Source: an uncultured Sphingomonadales bacterium
Lineage (GTDB): Bacteria > Pseudomonadota > Alphaproteobacteria > Sphingomonadales > Sphingomonadaceae
Direction of reading: 5' to 3'
DNA length: 39,446 bases
Assembly: GCA_937870585.1 (NCBI GenBank)
Contig: CALMZE010000155.1
Coordinates: forward strand, 1-39,446
Below, piece by piece: positions 25,788-37,749 of this stretch. Position 1 is the stretch's first letter. Each line of letters starts with the position of its first letter. The position numbers and the translations under genes were made by a program. The notes beneath the pieces were generated by a model. It saw only the letters and a program-made list of their open reading frames with translations, did no database searches and was not told the origin of the DNA.

Positions 25788-27517
25788 GTTTGAAAGTGAA
25801 GCTGGTTTTGGCCCTTGTGGCAACGATGGGCGCAGCGCTTCCGGCACAGGCCGCAGATCAGACCGTTCTGACGGCCCCGCGCGCCTATGCCGCCCAGCTT
25901 GGCCCCAATGCCCGCATTCGTTACCGCCAGATTTTTGATGCCATCAAGGCGCGCAGCTGGGCCAATGCGCAGGCACTGCTCGATGCCACGCCCGAAGGCC
26001 CGCTCCACAATGTTGCGCGCGCCGAACTCTATCTCGCCAAGGGATCACCGGTCGTTCCGGCCGAAACGCTGGCCGCGCTTGCCGAACGTGCGCCCGAACT
26101 GCCTTATGCTCGTCGCCTGATGACGCTGGCGCAGACGCGCGGTGTCTCTGCGGCTGTCGCGCTTCCCAGCGAACAGGAATTGCGCTGGCTCGGTTCGCAG
26201 CCGCGCCGTGGCAAGGCCGCCGGGTCTGAAGCGCGCGGTCTGGCGCTGTCTGGCAAGATTGTGCCTTTGCTCAAAAATGATCAGCCCAACGAAGCTGAAG
26301 CCTATCTGGACAGCAAGAGCGCCGGCCTTGATTCCGAACTGCTGACCGAATGGCAGCACCGCATTGCCTGGTCTTATTATCTGACGGGTGATGATGCAGC
26401 CGCGCAGCGCCTTGCTCAAAAGGCGGCGCTTGGCCCGGGTGATTTTGCGGCTCAGGCGCAATGGGTGTCTGGCCTCGCGGCGTGGCGTTTGCGCCAATAT
26501 GATGTCGCCTCAACCGCATTTGCCATCGCCGCCAATCGCCTGTCTGACCCTGAGATGGTGGCAGCGGCGCATTATTGGGGCGCGCGCGCCGATATGGCAG
26601 CGGGCCATCCCGAACGCATGGATGCCAAGCTGAAGGCGGCCTCTCGCCAGTTTGAGACATTTTACGGCCTGCTTGCCATGAACCAGCTGGGCGTGAAGCC
26701 GCAGTTGGTGGAAACCGGAGAGAATGGCCGGGTGGAAAAGCTGGGCAATGTCCGCGCTGCACTCGCGCTGGCGGAAATTGGTGAGAAGGATCTGGCGGAT
26801 GATATTATCCGCCATCAGGCCCGCATCGGCGACGCGCGTGATCATGCGACGCTTGCTGCCATTGCCGGTCGGCTCGATCTGCCGGGCACGCAATTGTGGC
26901 TGGCTCAGAACGGACCTTCGGGCGCGCAGGCTTCGGTCAGCGCGCGCTATCCTGCGCCCAAGACGTGGATGCCGGTCGGCGGCTGGCGCGTCGATCGCTC
27001 GCTGGTTTATGCCCACGCGCTTCAGGAATCGCGCTTCCGCACCAATGTCGTCAGTCCCGCCGGTGCGCGCGGCCTGATGCAGGTTCTGCCGGGCACCGCA
27101 GCGATGATTTCGCGCAACAAGGGTGAGGCCTATATGGGCTCGCTCAACGATCCTTCGGTCAACATGGAATATGGCCAGAGCTTCATCGAGCAATTGCGGG
27201 ATCGGAGCGAAACCGGCGGCCTGCTGCCTAAGGTGATTGCGGCCTATAATGCCGGCCCGACCCCGGTGGCGAACTGGAATGCCCGCGTGCGCGATTCCGG
27301 TGATCCCCTGCTCTACATCGAAAGCATCCCCTATTGGGAAACCCGCGCTTATGTGGCGACGGTGCTGCGCAACTACTGGATGTATCAGTTGCAGGCGGGT
27401 GAAAAGACCAACAGCATGAACGCGCTGGCGCAGGGCATGTGGCCGCGCTTCCCCGGTATGCCTGGCCCGATGGCGGTTCGCCTCGATCGCGTCAGCGGCT
27501 CGCAAATGGCGGACTGA
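25784..27517 (+). CDS. Slt-type soluble lytic murein transglycosylase
   Basis: Periplasmic enzyme that cleaves the glycan strands of peptidoglycan to anhydro-muropeptides. A signal peptide (LVLALVATMGAALPAQAA) is followed by a long alpha-helical superhelix (about 30-390) like that of Slt70, then a C-terminal SLT domain (about 400-560). The catalytic Glu is E415 in HALQESRFRTNVVSPAGARG, followed by GLMQVLPGTA and the later VIAAYNAGP and WETRAYVATVLRNYWMY. Starts with GTG overlapping the preceding gene's stop. The products of this enzyme are substrates of NagZ, encoded at 3263-4276, so both work in wall recycling. Confidence 0.92.
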   Translation: MSLKVKLVLALVATMGAALPAQAADQTVLTAPRAYAAQLGPNARIRYRQIFDAIKARSWANAQALLDATPEGPLHNVARAELYLAKGSPVVPAETLAALAERAPELPYARRLMTLAQTRGVSAAVALPSEQELRWLGSQPRRGKAAGSEARGLALSGKIVPLLKNDQPNEAEAYLDSKSAGLDSELLTEWQHRIAWSYYLTGDDAAAQRLAQKAALGPGDFAAQAQWVSGLAAWRLRQYDVASTAFAIAANRLSDPEMVAAAHYWGARADMAAGHPERMDAKLKAASRQFETFYGLLAMNQLGVKPQLVETGENGRVEKLGNVRAALALAEIGEKDLADDIIRHQARIGDARDHATLAAIAGRLDLPGTQLWLAQNGPSGAQASVSARYPAPKTWMPVGGWRVDRSLVYAHALQESRFRTNVVSPAGARGLMQVLPGTAAMISRNKGEAYMGSLNDPSVNMEYGQSFIEQLRDRSETGGLLPKVIAAYNAGPTPVANWNARVRDSGDPLLYIESIPYWETRAYVATVLRNYWMYQLQAGEKTNSMNALAQGMWPRFPGMPGPMAVRLDRVSGSQMAD

Positions 27518-27559
27518 TACCGCTTTCTTTGGCGGCGTGGCACAGTTAGGATTGCACCC

Positions 27560-28087
27560 ATGCCTATCAATCCAGATCGCCCGTTCATTCCCGTCCGCAT
27601 TGCAGTGCTGACGGTTTCAGACAGCCGCACGCTTGCGGAGGACAAATCGGGCGACGCACTCGTCGCGCGGATTGCAGAAGCAGGCCATGTGCTGGCCGAA
27701 CGCGCGCTGTTGCGCGACGATACCGACGACATTGTCGCCCTGCTGCATCGCTGGTGCGAAGATCTGAACGTTGATTGCATCATCACCACGGGCGGCACGG
27801 GCGTGACCGGGCGCGATGTGACGCCCGAAGCGCTGGCACAATTGGGCGGCAAGGATATTCCGGGCTTTGGCGAGATCTTCCGCTGGATCAGCTTTGGCAA
27901 GATCGGCACCTCCACCATCCAGTCGCGCGCGTGCGCCGTGGTGGCGCATGGCACTTATGTGTTTGCGCTGCCGGGTTCGACGGGCGCTGTGAAGGATGGC
28001 TGGGACGAAATCCTCGTCCACCAGCTCGACAGCCGCTTTGGCCCCTGCAATTTCGTGGAGCTGATGCCGCGCCTCAACGAACGGTAG
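27560..28087 (+). CDS. moaB: Molybdenum cofactor biosynthesis protein B
   Basis: Member of the MoaB/MogA family, which adenylates molybdopterin before molybdenum insertion. Marks are [16 protein letters not shown] near the N-terminus, the phosphate-binding [17 protein letters not shown] (76-92) with D86, and [19 protein letters not shown] near the end. Length 175 is normal. AGGA precedes the ATG. It lies 42 bases after the transglycosylase gene and before a convergent pair separated by a family A repeat. With mobA it supplies the cofactor that FdsA needs, although MoaA, MoaC, MoaD/E and MoeA are not in the window. Confidence 0.93.
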   Translation: MPINPDRPFIPVRIAVLTVSDSRTLAEDKSGDALVARIAEAGHVLAERALLRDDTDDIVALLHRWCEDLNVDCIITTGGTGVTGRDVTPEALAQLGGKDIPGFGEIFRWISFGKIGTSTIQSRACAVVAHGTYVFALPGSTGAVKDGWDEILVHQLDSRFGPCNFVELMPRLNER

Positions 28088-28116
28088 AGTGCTATTGCAT
28101 GTCAGGCCCTACTGCC

Positions 28117-28203
28117 GTGCTCCGGCCTTGAGCCGGAGCCCTGCGAGGGTCTGGAAAGAGCGGTTTTGCAACGCCACAGGGCTCCGGTACAAGACCGGAG
28201 CAC
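28117..28203. repeat. Palindromic repeat family A, copy 2
   Basis: Arms at 28117-28140 and 28180-28203, with the GGTTTTGCAACGCCACAGG centre. It lies between convergent moaB and the AI-2E permease gene and is followed by a small hairpin CAGGGT/ACCCTG (28203-28208, 28214-28219), so it could act as a bidirectional terminator. Confidence 0.9.
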
Positions 28204-28233
28204 AGGGTGTGTTACCCTGAAGCCTCGTGATTT

Positions 28234-29286
28234 CTAAGCGGAAAGAACGTCCTTCTCGTCCGCAAAAATATCCCAAGCGGCGATGAACATGGCGGCGATG
28301 ACGGGGCCAACGACGATGCCGTTCATCCCGAACACGCTCAGGCCGCCCAGCGTGGCGATCAGCACTACCCAGTCGGGCATTCGCGTATCCTTGCCCACCA
28401 GAATCGGGCGCAGAACATTATCGACCATGCCGATCACGAGGACGCCGAATCCGGCCAGCACGAACGCCTGCCATTGCTGGCCTGTTGCCATCAGGTAGAT
28501 CGCAACGGGCACCCAGACGATGCCGGTGCCAATGGCGGGCACGAGCGAGAACATGCCCATCACCACGCCCCAGAGCAATGCGGCCTGTATGCCCAGCACA
28601 GCGAAAATCGTGCCGCCGAGCAGGCCCTGCACGAAGGCAACCACGAAACTGCCCTTCACGGTTGCACGGATTACGGTCGTGAATTTGGTGAAGAGATCGC
28701 GGCGCTTGTCCCGATCCATCGGCAGGCGGTGGCTGATCTTGCGCGTCAGCAGGTCTCCGTCGCGGATGAGGAAGAAGGCCAGATAGAGCATGATGCCCAG
28801 CTGCATCACGAAGCTGAGCGCACCTTGCCCGAGCGAGACGGCCTGCCCGGCGCCGAGCTTGACCGCATCGGTCAATGTGCTGGCCAATCGGCTCTGGAGA
28901 GCGGCTACGTCTTTGGGTCCGATCCGCCCAAACGCATCGCGCATCCACTCTGGCAGTCCAGCCTGCACATCGCGCATCAGCTTGATGAGGTCGATCTGAC
29001 GGGTTTCGATGCTGTTATAGATGGTAATGGCCTGATCGATGAGCAACGATCCGAGCATGACGGCGGGCACGATGACAACGGCGATCATCAGGAAAAGGGT
29101 CAGCAGCGCCGGTGTTGTATGACGGCGGGGCATCCGTGTGGCGAGCCAGCGATGCACGGGCTTGAACACAATGGCTGCAACCAGCCCCCACAGGATCGCG
29201 CCGAAAAAGGGCATGGCAATCCACGCCATGGCGAGCGTTGCAGCCGCCACAAAGCCCAGAAAAAACCGATCCTCCAACTGGCGCAT
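28234..29286 (-). CDS. AI-2E-family membrane permease (PerM-like)
   Basis: Inner-membrane protein of the UPF0118/AI-2E family (350 residues). It opens with two closely spaced membrane helices (FLGFVAAATLAMAWIAMPFF and LWGLVAAIVF), a cytoplasmic loop with a Leu/Pro-rich amphipathic helix, then helices such as YLAFFLIRDGDLL, FVQGLLGGTIFAVLGIQAAL, the conserved GxGIVWVPVAIYLM, and a final GxVVGPVIAAMFIAAWDIF. Members transport varied substrates, some Na+ or signal molecules; the substrate here cannot be told. A strong ribosome-binding site (GGGGAG) lies five bases before the ATG. Confidence 0.9.
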   Translation of the reverse strand: MRQLEDRFFLGFVAAATLAMAWIAMPFFGAILWGLVAAIVFKPVHRWLATRMPRRHTTPALLTLFLMIAVVIVPAVMLGSLLIDQAITIYNSIETRQIDLIKLMRDVQAGLPEWMRDAFGRIGPKDVAALQSRLASTLTDAVKLGAGQAVSLGQGALSFVMQLGIMLYLAFFLIRDGDLLTRKISHRLPMDRDKRRDLFTKFTTVIRATVKGSFVVAFVQGLLGGTIFAVLGIQAALLWGVVMGMFSLVPAIGTGIVWVPVAIYLMATGQQWQAFVLAGFGVLVIGMVDNVLRPILVGKDTRMPDWVVLIATLGGLSVFGMNGIVVGPVIAAMFIAAWDIFADEKDVLSA

Positions 29287-29392
29287 GGGTGCTCCCCTGT
29301 TTCAGGGCGGCCAGATCACACGGTCGCCCAGCCCTCTCAGTCGCAAAAACTGGGCAGAGAGGCAATGCAGAATGGCGCAGGAGCGCGCCAGC

Positions 29393-30232
29393 CTAATCGA
29401 TTTCCTTGCCCTGCACTCGCAGCAGCAGGCCCGCTGTAAAAAGCGGTGTGAAGGACTTGCGGAACTTGCCCGGTGTCACTCCGGCGAAACGGTGAAATTC
29501 GCGGTTGAGGTGCGATTGATCGAAATAGCGCAACTCTGCCAATTGCTTCTGATCGGGCGTGGAAAAACCGCGCATCGCTTCGGCCACGTCCAGAAAGCGG
29601 CTACGGCGGAGAATGGCCTTGGGCGTCAGGCCGTAACAGGCCATGCAGCGCCGTTCCATCTGGCGCACGGAGATGCCCAGTTCCCGCGCGGCGGCTTCGA
29701 TCTTGATCGTACTATCCAGCCGCGCCATCGCTTCGAAGCGCTGGATCTTCTCGTCAATGCGTTTGCGTCCTACGCGTTTGAGTTGGGTGCGAATGGCGGA
29801 AATCATGGCCTGCAATTTGCCATCATCATCCGGGGCGTCCTGAATCTCGGCGAGCATGGTATCAGCCAGATCACCCCAGAGGCGGGAGAGCGGGACCATC
29901 TGGTTTACATAATCGGCAGCGGGCTGTTTGAAGATCGCCCGCCAGGCGCTCGGCCGAACGGCAAATCCGGCGACGTTGAATCCGCCTTTGACACGCACGG
30001 GCAGGGGCGCAGAATTGCTGCCAAACAGCAGGGCAGGGCTTGGAAATTGCCAATTGCCGGGGGTGGTTTCCGCCTGCCATTCGCCCTTCAGCAAGACGCG
30101 TACAAACGCATTTTCCGCCAGAAGGCCGTCTTCAATCAGCGAGTCATCGGGCAGGGGCACCTCAAATATGTAAAAGCGCCGGATAAAGGGGGCCAGATCG
30201 TCCGGAGGCGCATAGGTTCGAGACTCGAGCAT
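29393..30232 (-). CDS. AraC-family transcriptional regulator
   Basis: DNA-binding regulator of 279 residues. The N-terminal half (about 1-160) is an all-beta sensor region (YAPPDDLAPFIRRFYIFEVP...), as in other AraC-type regulators of unknown ligand. The C-terminal half is the double helix-turn-helix: IKIEAAARELGISVRQMERRCMACYGLTP and then YFDQSHLNREFHRFAGVTPGKFRK, the AraC signature. I start at the ATG at 30232; a TTG nine codons upstream is possible, but an AAAGGAAAGG lies between. It is divergent from gyrB across 194 bases. Its targets are unknown. Confidence 0.85.
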   Translation of the reverse strand: MLESRTYAPPDDLAPFIRRFYIFEVPLPDDSLIEDGLLAENAFVRVLLKGEWQAETTPGNWQFPSPALLFGSNSAPLPVRVKGGFNVAGFAVRPSAWRAIFKQPAADYVNQMVPLSRLWGDLADTMLAEIQDAPDDDGKLQAMISAIRTQLKRVGRKRIDEKIQRFEAMARLDSTIKIEAAARELGISVRQMERRCMACYGLTPKAILRRSRFLDVAEAMRGFSTPDQKQLAELRYFDQSHLNREFHRFAGVTPGKFRKSFTPLFTAGLLLRVQGKEID

Positions 30233-30267
30233 GGCCGACGAGAGGCCTTTCCTTTTCAACGCGTTAA

Positions 30268-32904
<2,637 letters not shown>

Positions 32905-32976
32905 GGCTGATTTGACGGCTTGCGCTTTGCTCATTACCCATAGGTTATGACACGGCTTGGGGGAGATAGCCGGACG

Positions 32977-33624
32977 ATGACGACAGTGCCAGCACGCCAG
33001 TTCGGGCCAGGGCCGGAGGGCACGGCGCATATTCCATTGCGGGAGCGCAAGAAGACTCAGACGCGGCTGGATATTTTGAATGCGGCGCGGGACTGTTTCA
33101 ATGCGCGCGACATTGCCGAAGTCAGCATGGATGAGATTGCCGAAGCGGCTGGAGTCGCACGCGGAACGGTGTTCAACTATTTCCCCAGCAAGAGCGATCT
33201 GGTTTCGGTGCTTGTTGCGGAAAATGCCGTGATTTTCGGAAAGTTGATCGCGCGCGCCAATGCCCGCAGCACGACCTTGTTCAGTCGTTTGTCGTCCATC
33301 TTCGTCACCAGCGCGAAGGGTATGATGCAAAACACCGATCTGTCTCGTCGCCTGCTCATGCCGGTGGACCGCAAGGGGCAGGCAACGCTCAACAGTCCGG
33401 ACATTTCCGAAGTCATCCTTGATGCGCTGGAGCAGACTTTTCTCACCGCCAGCGATGCGGCAGCGATGCGCGGCGATGTGCCAGTGCGGCATCTGGGCGA
33501 AGTGACTCTGTCGATCTACACAGGCATCGTGGCGCAATGGCGGATGGATGCGGATTATCCCCTGATCAGCAGGCTTGAACAGTCTGCGGCACTTATTGTG
33601 GATATGGCGCACGCCAAGCGCTGA
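32977..33624 (+). CDS. TetR-family transcriptional regulator
   Basis: Repressor-type regulator of 215 residues. The N-terminal helix-turn-helix is clear: RLDILNAARDCFNARDIAEVS, then MDEIAEAAGVARGTVFNYFPSKSDLVSVLV. The C-terminal ligand-binding domain is unassigned. I prefer the ATG at 32977 (GGGGGAG upstream, spacing about 11); an ATG at 32947 would add ten residues. Located right before a TonB-dependent receptor gene with a TetR-type palindrome in its leader, so it is probably the local regulator. A -35 TTGACG at 32912-32917 may be its promoter. Confidence 0.88.
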   Translation: MTTVPARQFGPGPEGTAHIPLRERKKTQTRLDILNAARDCFNARDIAEVSMDEIAEAAGVARGTVFNYFPSKSDLVSVLVAENAVIFGKLIARANARSTTLFSRLSSIFVTSAKGMMQNTDLSRRLLMPVDRKGQATLNSPDISEVILDALEQTFLTASDAAAMRGDVPVRHLGEVTLSIYTGIVAQWRMDADYPLISRLEQSAALIVDMAHAKR

Positions 33625-33743
33625 ACGTGCGCCTTCGAGCGCGCATAATCTATGGCAAAAATATCACATATGAAGGCATGAATCGGCATTGAATGCAGAT
33701 TATGCGTAAATTCGCTTGCCATCGTCTCCTGATTTCTCGAAAA

Positions 33744-33759
33744 TTGGACTATAGTTCAA
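33744..33759 (+). promoter_or_regulatory. Palindromic operator and possible -10 of the TonB-dependent receptor gene
   Basis: TTGGACTATAGTTCAA is a 16-bp palindrome with a single mismatched pair. Its centre reads TATAGT (33750-33755), one base from the -10 consensus, so a bound dimer would block polymerase. The start codon is 24 bases downstream with a GGAAAG site. No similar palindrome was seen before the TetR gene itself. Confidence 0.5.
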
Positions 33760-33782
33760 AACAATCCATCGGAAAGAAATCT

Positions 33783-36389
33783 ATGAAATCGAGAGAATTG
33801 GTGTCGCGCGGTGTCCGTGCGCTGTTGGTTGGTGGCAGTCTGATCGCCCTGTGCACTCCGGCCTTTGCGCAAGATGCAGCCCCCGCTGAAGAGGAGGGGC
33901 TGGGTGAGATTCTCGTCACCGCGCAGAAGCGCGAACAGAATTTGCAGGATGTTCCGATCGCCATCAGCGCCATCGGTTCGCAGAAGGTTGAGCAATTGGG
34001 CATCAGCGATGCGCGTGACCTGAGCGGCCTCGCGCCCAACGTCACCATCGTGCAGGGCACCACCAGCCAGGCCGCCGCCGTGATCTCGATTCGCGGTATC
34101 CCCACTCCTGCGTCGGAAACCTTCGGTCTCGATACGGCCAACGGCCTCTATGTCGATGGCATCTATATCGGCCGTTCAGGCGCGAGCGGCCTTGATGTGA
34201 CCGATATTGAGCGCGTCGAAGTGCTGCGCGGTCCGCAGGGCACGCTGTTCGGTCGCAACACAACGGGCGGCGCGATTGCGTTCATCTCGCGTGCGCCGTC
34301 GGACACGTTCAAGCTCAAGGCCGAAGCCGGTTATGGCAATTTCAACGCCTGGAATGGCCGCATCACGGTTGATCCGGGCAGCATTGCGGGCATCGCAACG
34401 AGCCTGTCCTACAGCCACCGCCAGCGTAATGGCGTGATCGACAATATCCTTCAGCCCAAGGATTCGCTTGATCCTGGCTCGCGCAAGTCTGATGCGCTGC
34501 GCTTTGCCGCGCGCATGGAACTGGGCGGCACGGGCAGCATTCAGTATATCTTTGACTGGACGAAGACGAGCGGCGGCCCGAGCGCCTTCCAGCTGACCAA
34601 TGTGGCAGACGGAACTGTGCGCGCGCCGATCATTCTGCCGGGTGGCCCGGTTGTTTCCACGCAGCAGGCTCCGGTTGCGCAATATCTAGCAGGTGCAACC
34701 TTTGCGAATGCGGCTTGCGCTGCGCTCGCCGCACCGACGCGCGTCTATCGCACCGAAGTCTGCAACGACATCAGCAGCTTTTCGTCGGACAAAACCTGGG
34801 GGCACAACCTCCAGATCCAGAATGACTTTGGCGCGTTCAAGGTGAAGCTCACCTCTGGCTATCGCCAGTGGCACAATGATTCGAACAGCGATCTGGATGG
34901 CATCGGTGCGTTCACTGGACCGGCCTTCACCAATGCATCGCTGTTCAACGGCTTCCCCGCCGGTCTGCTGGGCAGTCTGGGTTTCCCGGCTGGCACCTCC
35001 GCCTTCCTCGCAAACTCTGCCGTGCCCAAGGTCACGCAGAACCTGTTCGATACGAACAACAAGCGTCGCCACAAGCAGTTCAGCAATGAACTCGAATTTT
35101 CGGGCGATACCGATACGCTCGATTGGGTTGTCGGTGGCTTCTGGTTCTGGGAAAAGGGTGGTGAAAACAACCCGCAGAATAGCGGCTTTGTGCTGGATAC
35201 CAATGCCGCAGTCTTCTCCAACGCCGCCTTTGTGGGTGTGTTGAAGGGTGTCGGCTTCCCGCAGCTGGCGGCAGAGAATTTCGCGCCTTTGCTGGCCCCC
35301 GGCTTCCGTGCCGCCAACCCGGCGCGTTATCGTCTGGTTCAGACCAAGGCGACGTTGATCTATACTGCTGAAGCCGTCAGCCAAGCGGTCTATGGTCAAT
35401 TCACGCTCTACCCGGGCGGACGTGACAGCGGCCTGCGCCTCACGGCAGGTGGTCGTTATACGTGGGATAGCAAGCGCATGTTCCGCACCCAGAATGGCGC
35501 AGCACCGCTTGCCATTGCCGAAACAGGCAAGGCCAATTTCAGCAAGTTCACCTGGAATCTGATGGCGGGTTATGATGTCGCCGAGGGTGTGAATGTCTAT
35601 GCGCGCGCTGCCACTGGCTATCGCTCGGGCGGGTTCAACGCACAGGATGCCGTCATCACCGGAACCACGACGCTGCCCAACTTCAATGAAGAAAGCGTCA
35701 CCTCATACGAAATCGGCCTCAAGACCGAGCTGTTCAACCGCAAGCTGCGCTTCAATGTGGCAGGCTATTACAACAGCTATAAGGATCTGGCCGTCAACAT
35801 TCCGTTGACCAATGCGCCTGCGGGCACCTTCGCGTCGCGTGTCGGCAATGCGGGTAAGGTGAACTATACAGGTTTTGAAGTTGAAGCGCAGGCGGTGCTG
35901 ACGGACAATTTCAGCGTCGATGGCAGCCTGGGTTATGTCGACATCAAGTATAAGGAGTTCATGGCGGGTCAATCGACGACGCCGGGCAATCCGCCGATCA
36001 ACGTCGCTTCGGTGGTTACGCCGGGTTACACGTCTCCGTTCACGGCGAACGCTGCGATCAATGCCAAATTCCCGCTGGGAATGGGCAATGCACGCCTCAA
36101 CGCGCGCATCGGCTATACCTATGAAGACGGCAAGTACAGCTTCTCGAACATCATCTCGACGCCGTACAATGACGCGCTGAAGGGTGATAATCGCAATCTG
36201 GTGGACGCTCAGATTTCGGTCGATCGCATTGCGCTGGGTGGTGCGGAAGCCGAAGTGAAGATCTGGGGCAAGAACCTCACCAACGGCCATGATTTCGTGC
36301 GCGGGATCGACTTTGGCCAGCTTGGCTATGCGGGCGGCTATTATGCCGATCCGCGCACCTATGGCGTCACGTTTGGCGTGAAGTTCTGA
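33783..36389 (+). CDS. TonB-dependent outer-membrane receptor
   Basis: Energy-coupled importer of the outer membrane (868 residues). A signal peptide (SRGVRALLVGGSLIALCTPAFA) precedes a TonB-box-like GEILVTAQKR and plug domain (SAIGSQKVEQLGISDARDLS, then the RGIP strand, VDGIYIGRSGASGLDV, ERVEVLRGPQGTLFGRNTTGG), followed by a 22-strand beta-barrel ending in the aromatic-terminated YGVTFGVKF. No extra N-terminal carboxypeptidase-like domain is present. I start at the ATG at 33783, where signal peptide and GGAAAG site agree; a longer open frame upstream is not protein-like. It resembles the many sphingomonad receptors for plant or xenobiotic compounds and siderophores; substrate unknown. Linked to the TetR gene just upstream. 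Confidence 0.9.
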   Translation: MKSRELVSRGVRALLVGGSLIALCTPAFAQDAAPAEEEGLGEILVTAQKREQNLQDVPIAISAIGSQKVEQLGISDARDLSGLAPNVTIVQGTTSQAAAVISIRGIPTPASETFGLDTANGLYVDGIYIGRSGASGLDVTDIERVEVLRGPQGTLFGRNTTGGAIAFISRAPSDTFKLKAEAGYGNFNAWNGRITVDPGSIAGIATSLSYSHRQRNGVIDNILQPKDSLDPGSRKSDALRFAARMELGGTGSIQYIFDWTKTSGGPSAFQLTNVADGTVRAPIILPGGPVVSTQQAPVAQYLAGATFANAACAALAAPTRVYRTEVCNDISSFSSDKTWGHNLQIQNDFGAFKVKLTSGYRQWHNDSNSDLDGIGAFTGPAFTNASLFNGFPAGLLGSLGFPAGTSAFLANSAVPKVTQNLFDTNNKRRHKQFSNELEFSGDTDTLDWVVGGFWFWEKGGENNPQNSGFVLDTNAAVFSNAAFVGVLKGVGFPQLAAENFAPLLAPGFRAANPARYRLVQTKATLIYTAEAVSQAVYGQFTLYPGGRDSGLRLTAGGRYTWDSKRMFRTQNGAAPLAIAETGKANFSKFTWNLMAGYDVAEGVNVYARAATGYRSGGFNAQDAVITGTTTLPNFNEESVTSYEIGLKTELFNRKLRFNVAGYYNSYKDLAVNIPLTNAPAGTFASRVGNAGKVNYTGFEVEAQAVLTDNFSVDGSLGYVDIKYKEFMAGQSTTPGNPPINVASVVTPGYTSPFTANAAINAKFPLGMGNARLNARIGYTYEDGKYSFSNIISTPYNDALKGDNRNLVDAQISVDRIALGGAEAEVKIWGKNLTNGHDFVRGIDFGQLGYAGGYYADPRTYGVTFGVKF

Positions 36390-36402
36390 TCGCCATGGTC
36401 AC

Positions 36403-36444
36403 AAATGGCCTTCCCGAACATTGATTCGGGAAGGCCATTTATTT
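36403..36444 (+). terminator. Terminator of the TonB-dependent receptor gene
   Basis: A perfect 16-bp stem AAATGGCCTTCCCGAA (36403-36418) and TTCGGGAAGGCCATTT (36425-36440) with a six-base loop, then ATTT. It lies 14 bases after the stop. It could work in both directions, since a minus-strand gene ends nearby at 36605. Confidence 0.85.
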
Positions 36445-36488
36445 GGATGTCATGATTTGGCACCTGATCAATATTGATGAAAAGCGCC

Positions 36489-36576
36489 GTGCTCCGGCCT
36501 TGTGCCGGAGCCTTGCGACAGTCGGGCCAATATGGTTTCTGCAACGCCACAGGGCTCCGGCGCAAGGCCGGAGCAC
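36489..36576. repeat. Palindromic repeat family A, copy 3
   Basis: Arms at 36489-36512 and 36553-36576; the GCAACGCCACAGG centre is kept (36541-36553). It sits between the convergent receptor and flavoprotein genes, the same type of location as copy 2. Confidence 0.9.
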
Positions 36577-36604
36577 AAGGTGGTCAATCCAGAGCCCTCA
36601 GAAT

Positions 36605-37594
36605 TTAGCTGCGCCAGCCGGTAAAGGACGCACTCTTTGCCGCCAGTTCGGCCTTGGCAGCGAGATATTCGCGCTCCAGCTGGTCGACATAGTCGCCCAC
36701 CGATTTCACTTCGGTGATCGCGCCAATGCCTTGGCCTGAACCCCAGATGTCCTTCCACGCCTTGGCTTCGGTGTTGCCGCCGGAGCCGAAATTCATCTTG
36801 GAGGGATCGGAGACCGGCAGATTGTCCGGATCGAGCCCGGCCTTCTCGATCGAGCCGCGCAGATAATTGCCGTGCACGCCGGTGAAGAGGTTCGAATAGA
36901 CGATATCGCCCGCGCGGCCTTCGACGATGCCCTGCTTATAGGCTTCGAACGCATTGGCTTCCTTGGTGGCGATGAAGGCAGAGCCCGCATAAGCAAGATC
37001 CGCGCCCATGGCTTGCGCTGCAAGGATCGACTGGCCGTTGCCAATCGCTCCCGAGAGCGCGAGCGGCCCATCAAACCAGTCTCGCAGTTCAGAAATCAGC
37101 GCGAGCGGGGAGAGCGTGCCAGCGTGGCCACCTGCGCCTGCTGCAACAGCAATCAGGCCGTCTGCGCCCTTATCCACCGCCTTGCGTGCAAAGCGATCAT
37201 CAATGATGTCGTGCATCACGATCCCGCCCCAAGCGTGGACGGCATTGTTCACATCTTCACGTGCGCCAAGCGAGGTGATGACCATCGGCACCTGCCATTT
37301 GGCGCAGGTCGCCATGTCGGCATCCAGACGGTCATTCGATTTGTGGACGATCTGATTGACGGCAAAGGGCGCGGCCGGCGTATCGGGATTGTCGCGGTTC
37401 CACGCGGCGAGCTCTTCGGTGATCTGGTGCAGCCATTCGTCGACAAGGCTCTGCGGGCGCGCATTGAGCGCCGGGAAGGAGCCGACGACACCCGCCTTGC
37501 ACTGGGCAATGACAAGTTCCGGGCCGGAGATGATGAACAGCGGCGAGCCGATCAACGGCAGGCGCAGGCGATTAAAGATGGATGGCATAGACAT
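36605..37594 (-). CDS. Nitronate monooxygenase-like flavoprotein
   Basis: FMN-dependent TIM-barrel enzyme of the nitronate monooxygenase/2-nitropropane dioxygenase family, 329 residues, cytoplasmic. Recognisable are LRLPLIGSPLFIISGPEL near the N-terminus, GIVMHDIIDDRFARKAVDKG, the flavin-binding VAAGAGGHAGTLSP with the catalytic-position His, GNGQSILAAQAMGADLAYAGSAF (phosphate site), and the C-terminal GQGIGAITEVKSVGDYV. Some family members are enoyl-ACP or NAD(P)H:quinone oxidoreductases, so the true reaction is open. Start at the ATG at 37594 (an ATG two codons on is possible); no good ribosome-binding site is visible. A family B repeat and leuB lie upstream. Confidence 0.87.
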   Translation of the reverse strand: MSMPSIFNRLRLPLIGSPLFIISGPELVIAQCKAGVVGSFPALNARPQSLVDEWLHQITEELAAWNRDNPDTPAAPFAVNQIVHKSNDRLDADMATCAKWQVPMVITSLGAREDVNNAVHAWGGIVMHDIIDDRFARKAVDKGADGLIAVAAGAGGHAGTLSPLALISELRDWFDGPLALSGAIGNGQSILAAQAMGADLAYAGSAFIATKEANAFEAYKQGIVEGRAGDIVYSNLFTGVHGNYLRGSIEKAGLDPDNLPVSDPSKMNFGSGGNTEAKAWKDIWGSGQGIGAITEVKSVGDYVDQLEREYLAAKAELAAKSASFTGWRS

Positions 37595-37658
37595 AAGTCC
37601 GTTGCTTAGCGCAACGGATCGGCATGTCTAGAGGGGATACAGGGTCGGGCAAATATGC

Positions 37659-37742
37659 ATCGTCGCCCCCGCGCACGCGGGGGCCGCTTTGGAAACAAGG
37701 CACTGACTCTCCCCCCGGCCCCCGCCTGCGCGGGGGCGACGA
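37659..37742. repeat. Palindromic repeat family B, copy 2
   Basis: Arms at 37659-37685 and 37717-37742, pairing over about 25 bases with one changed base in the left hairpin loop/stem (GCAC for GCAG). It lies between leuB and the flavoprotein gene, both on the minus strand, and would be part of a shared transcript. Confidence 0.9.
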
Positions 37743-37749
37743 GAGAGGA

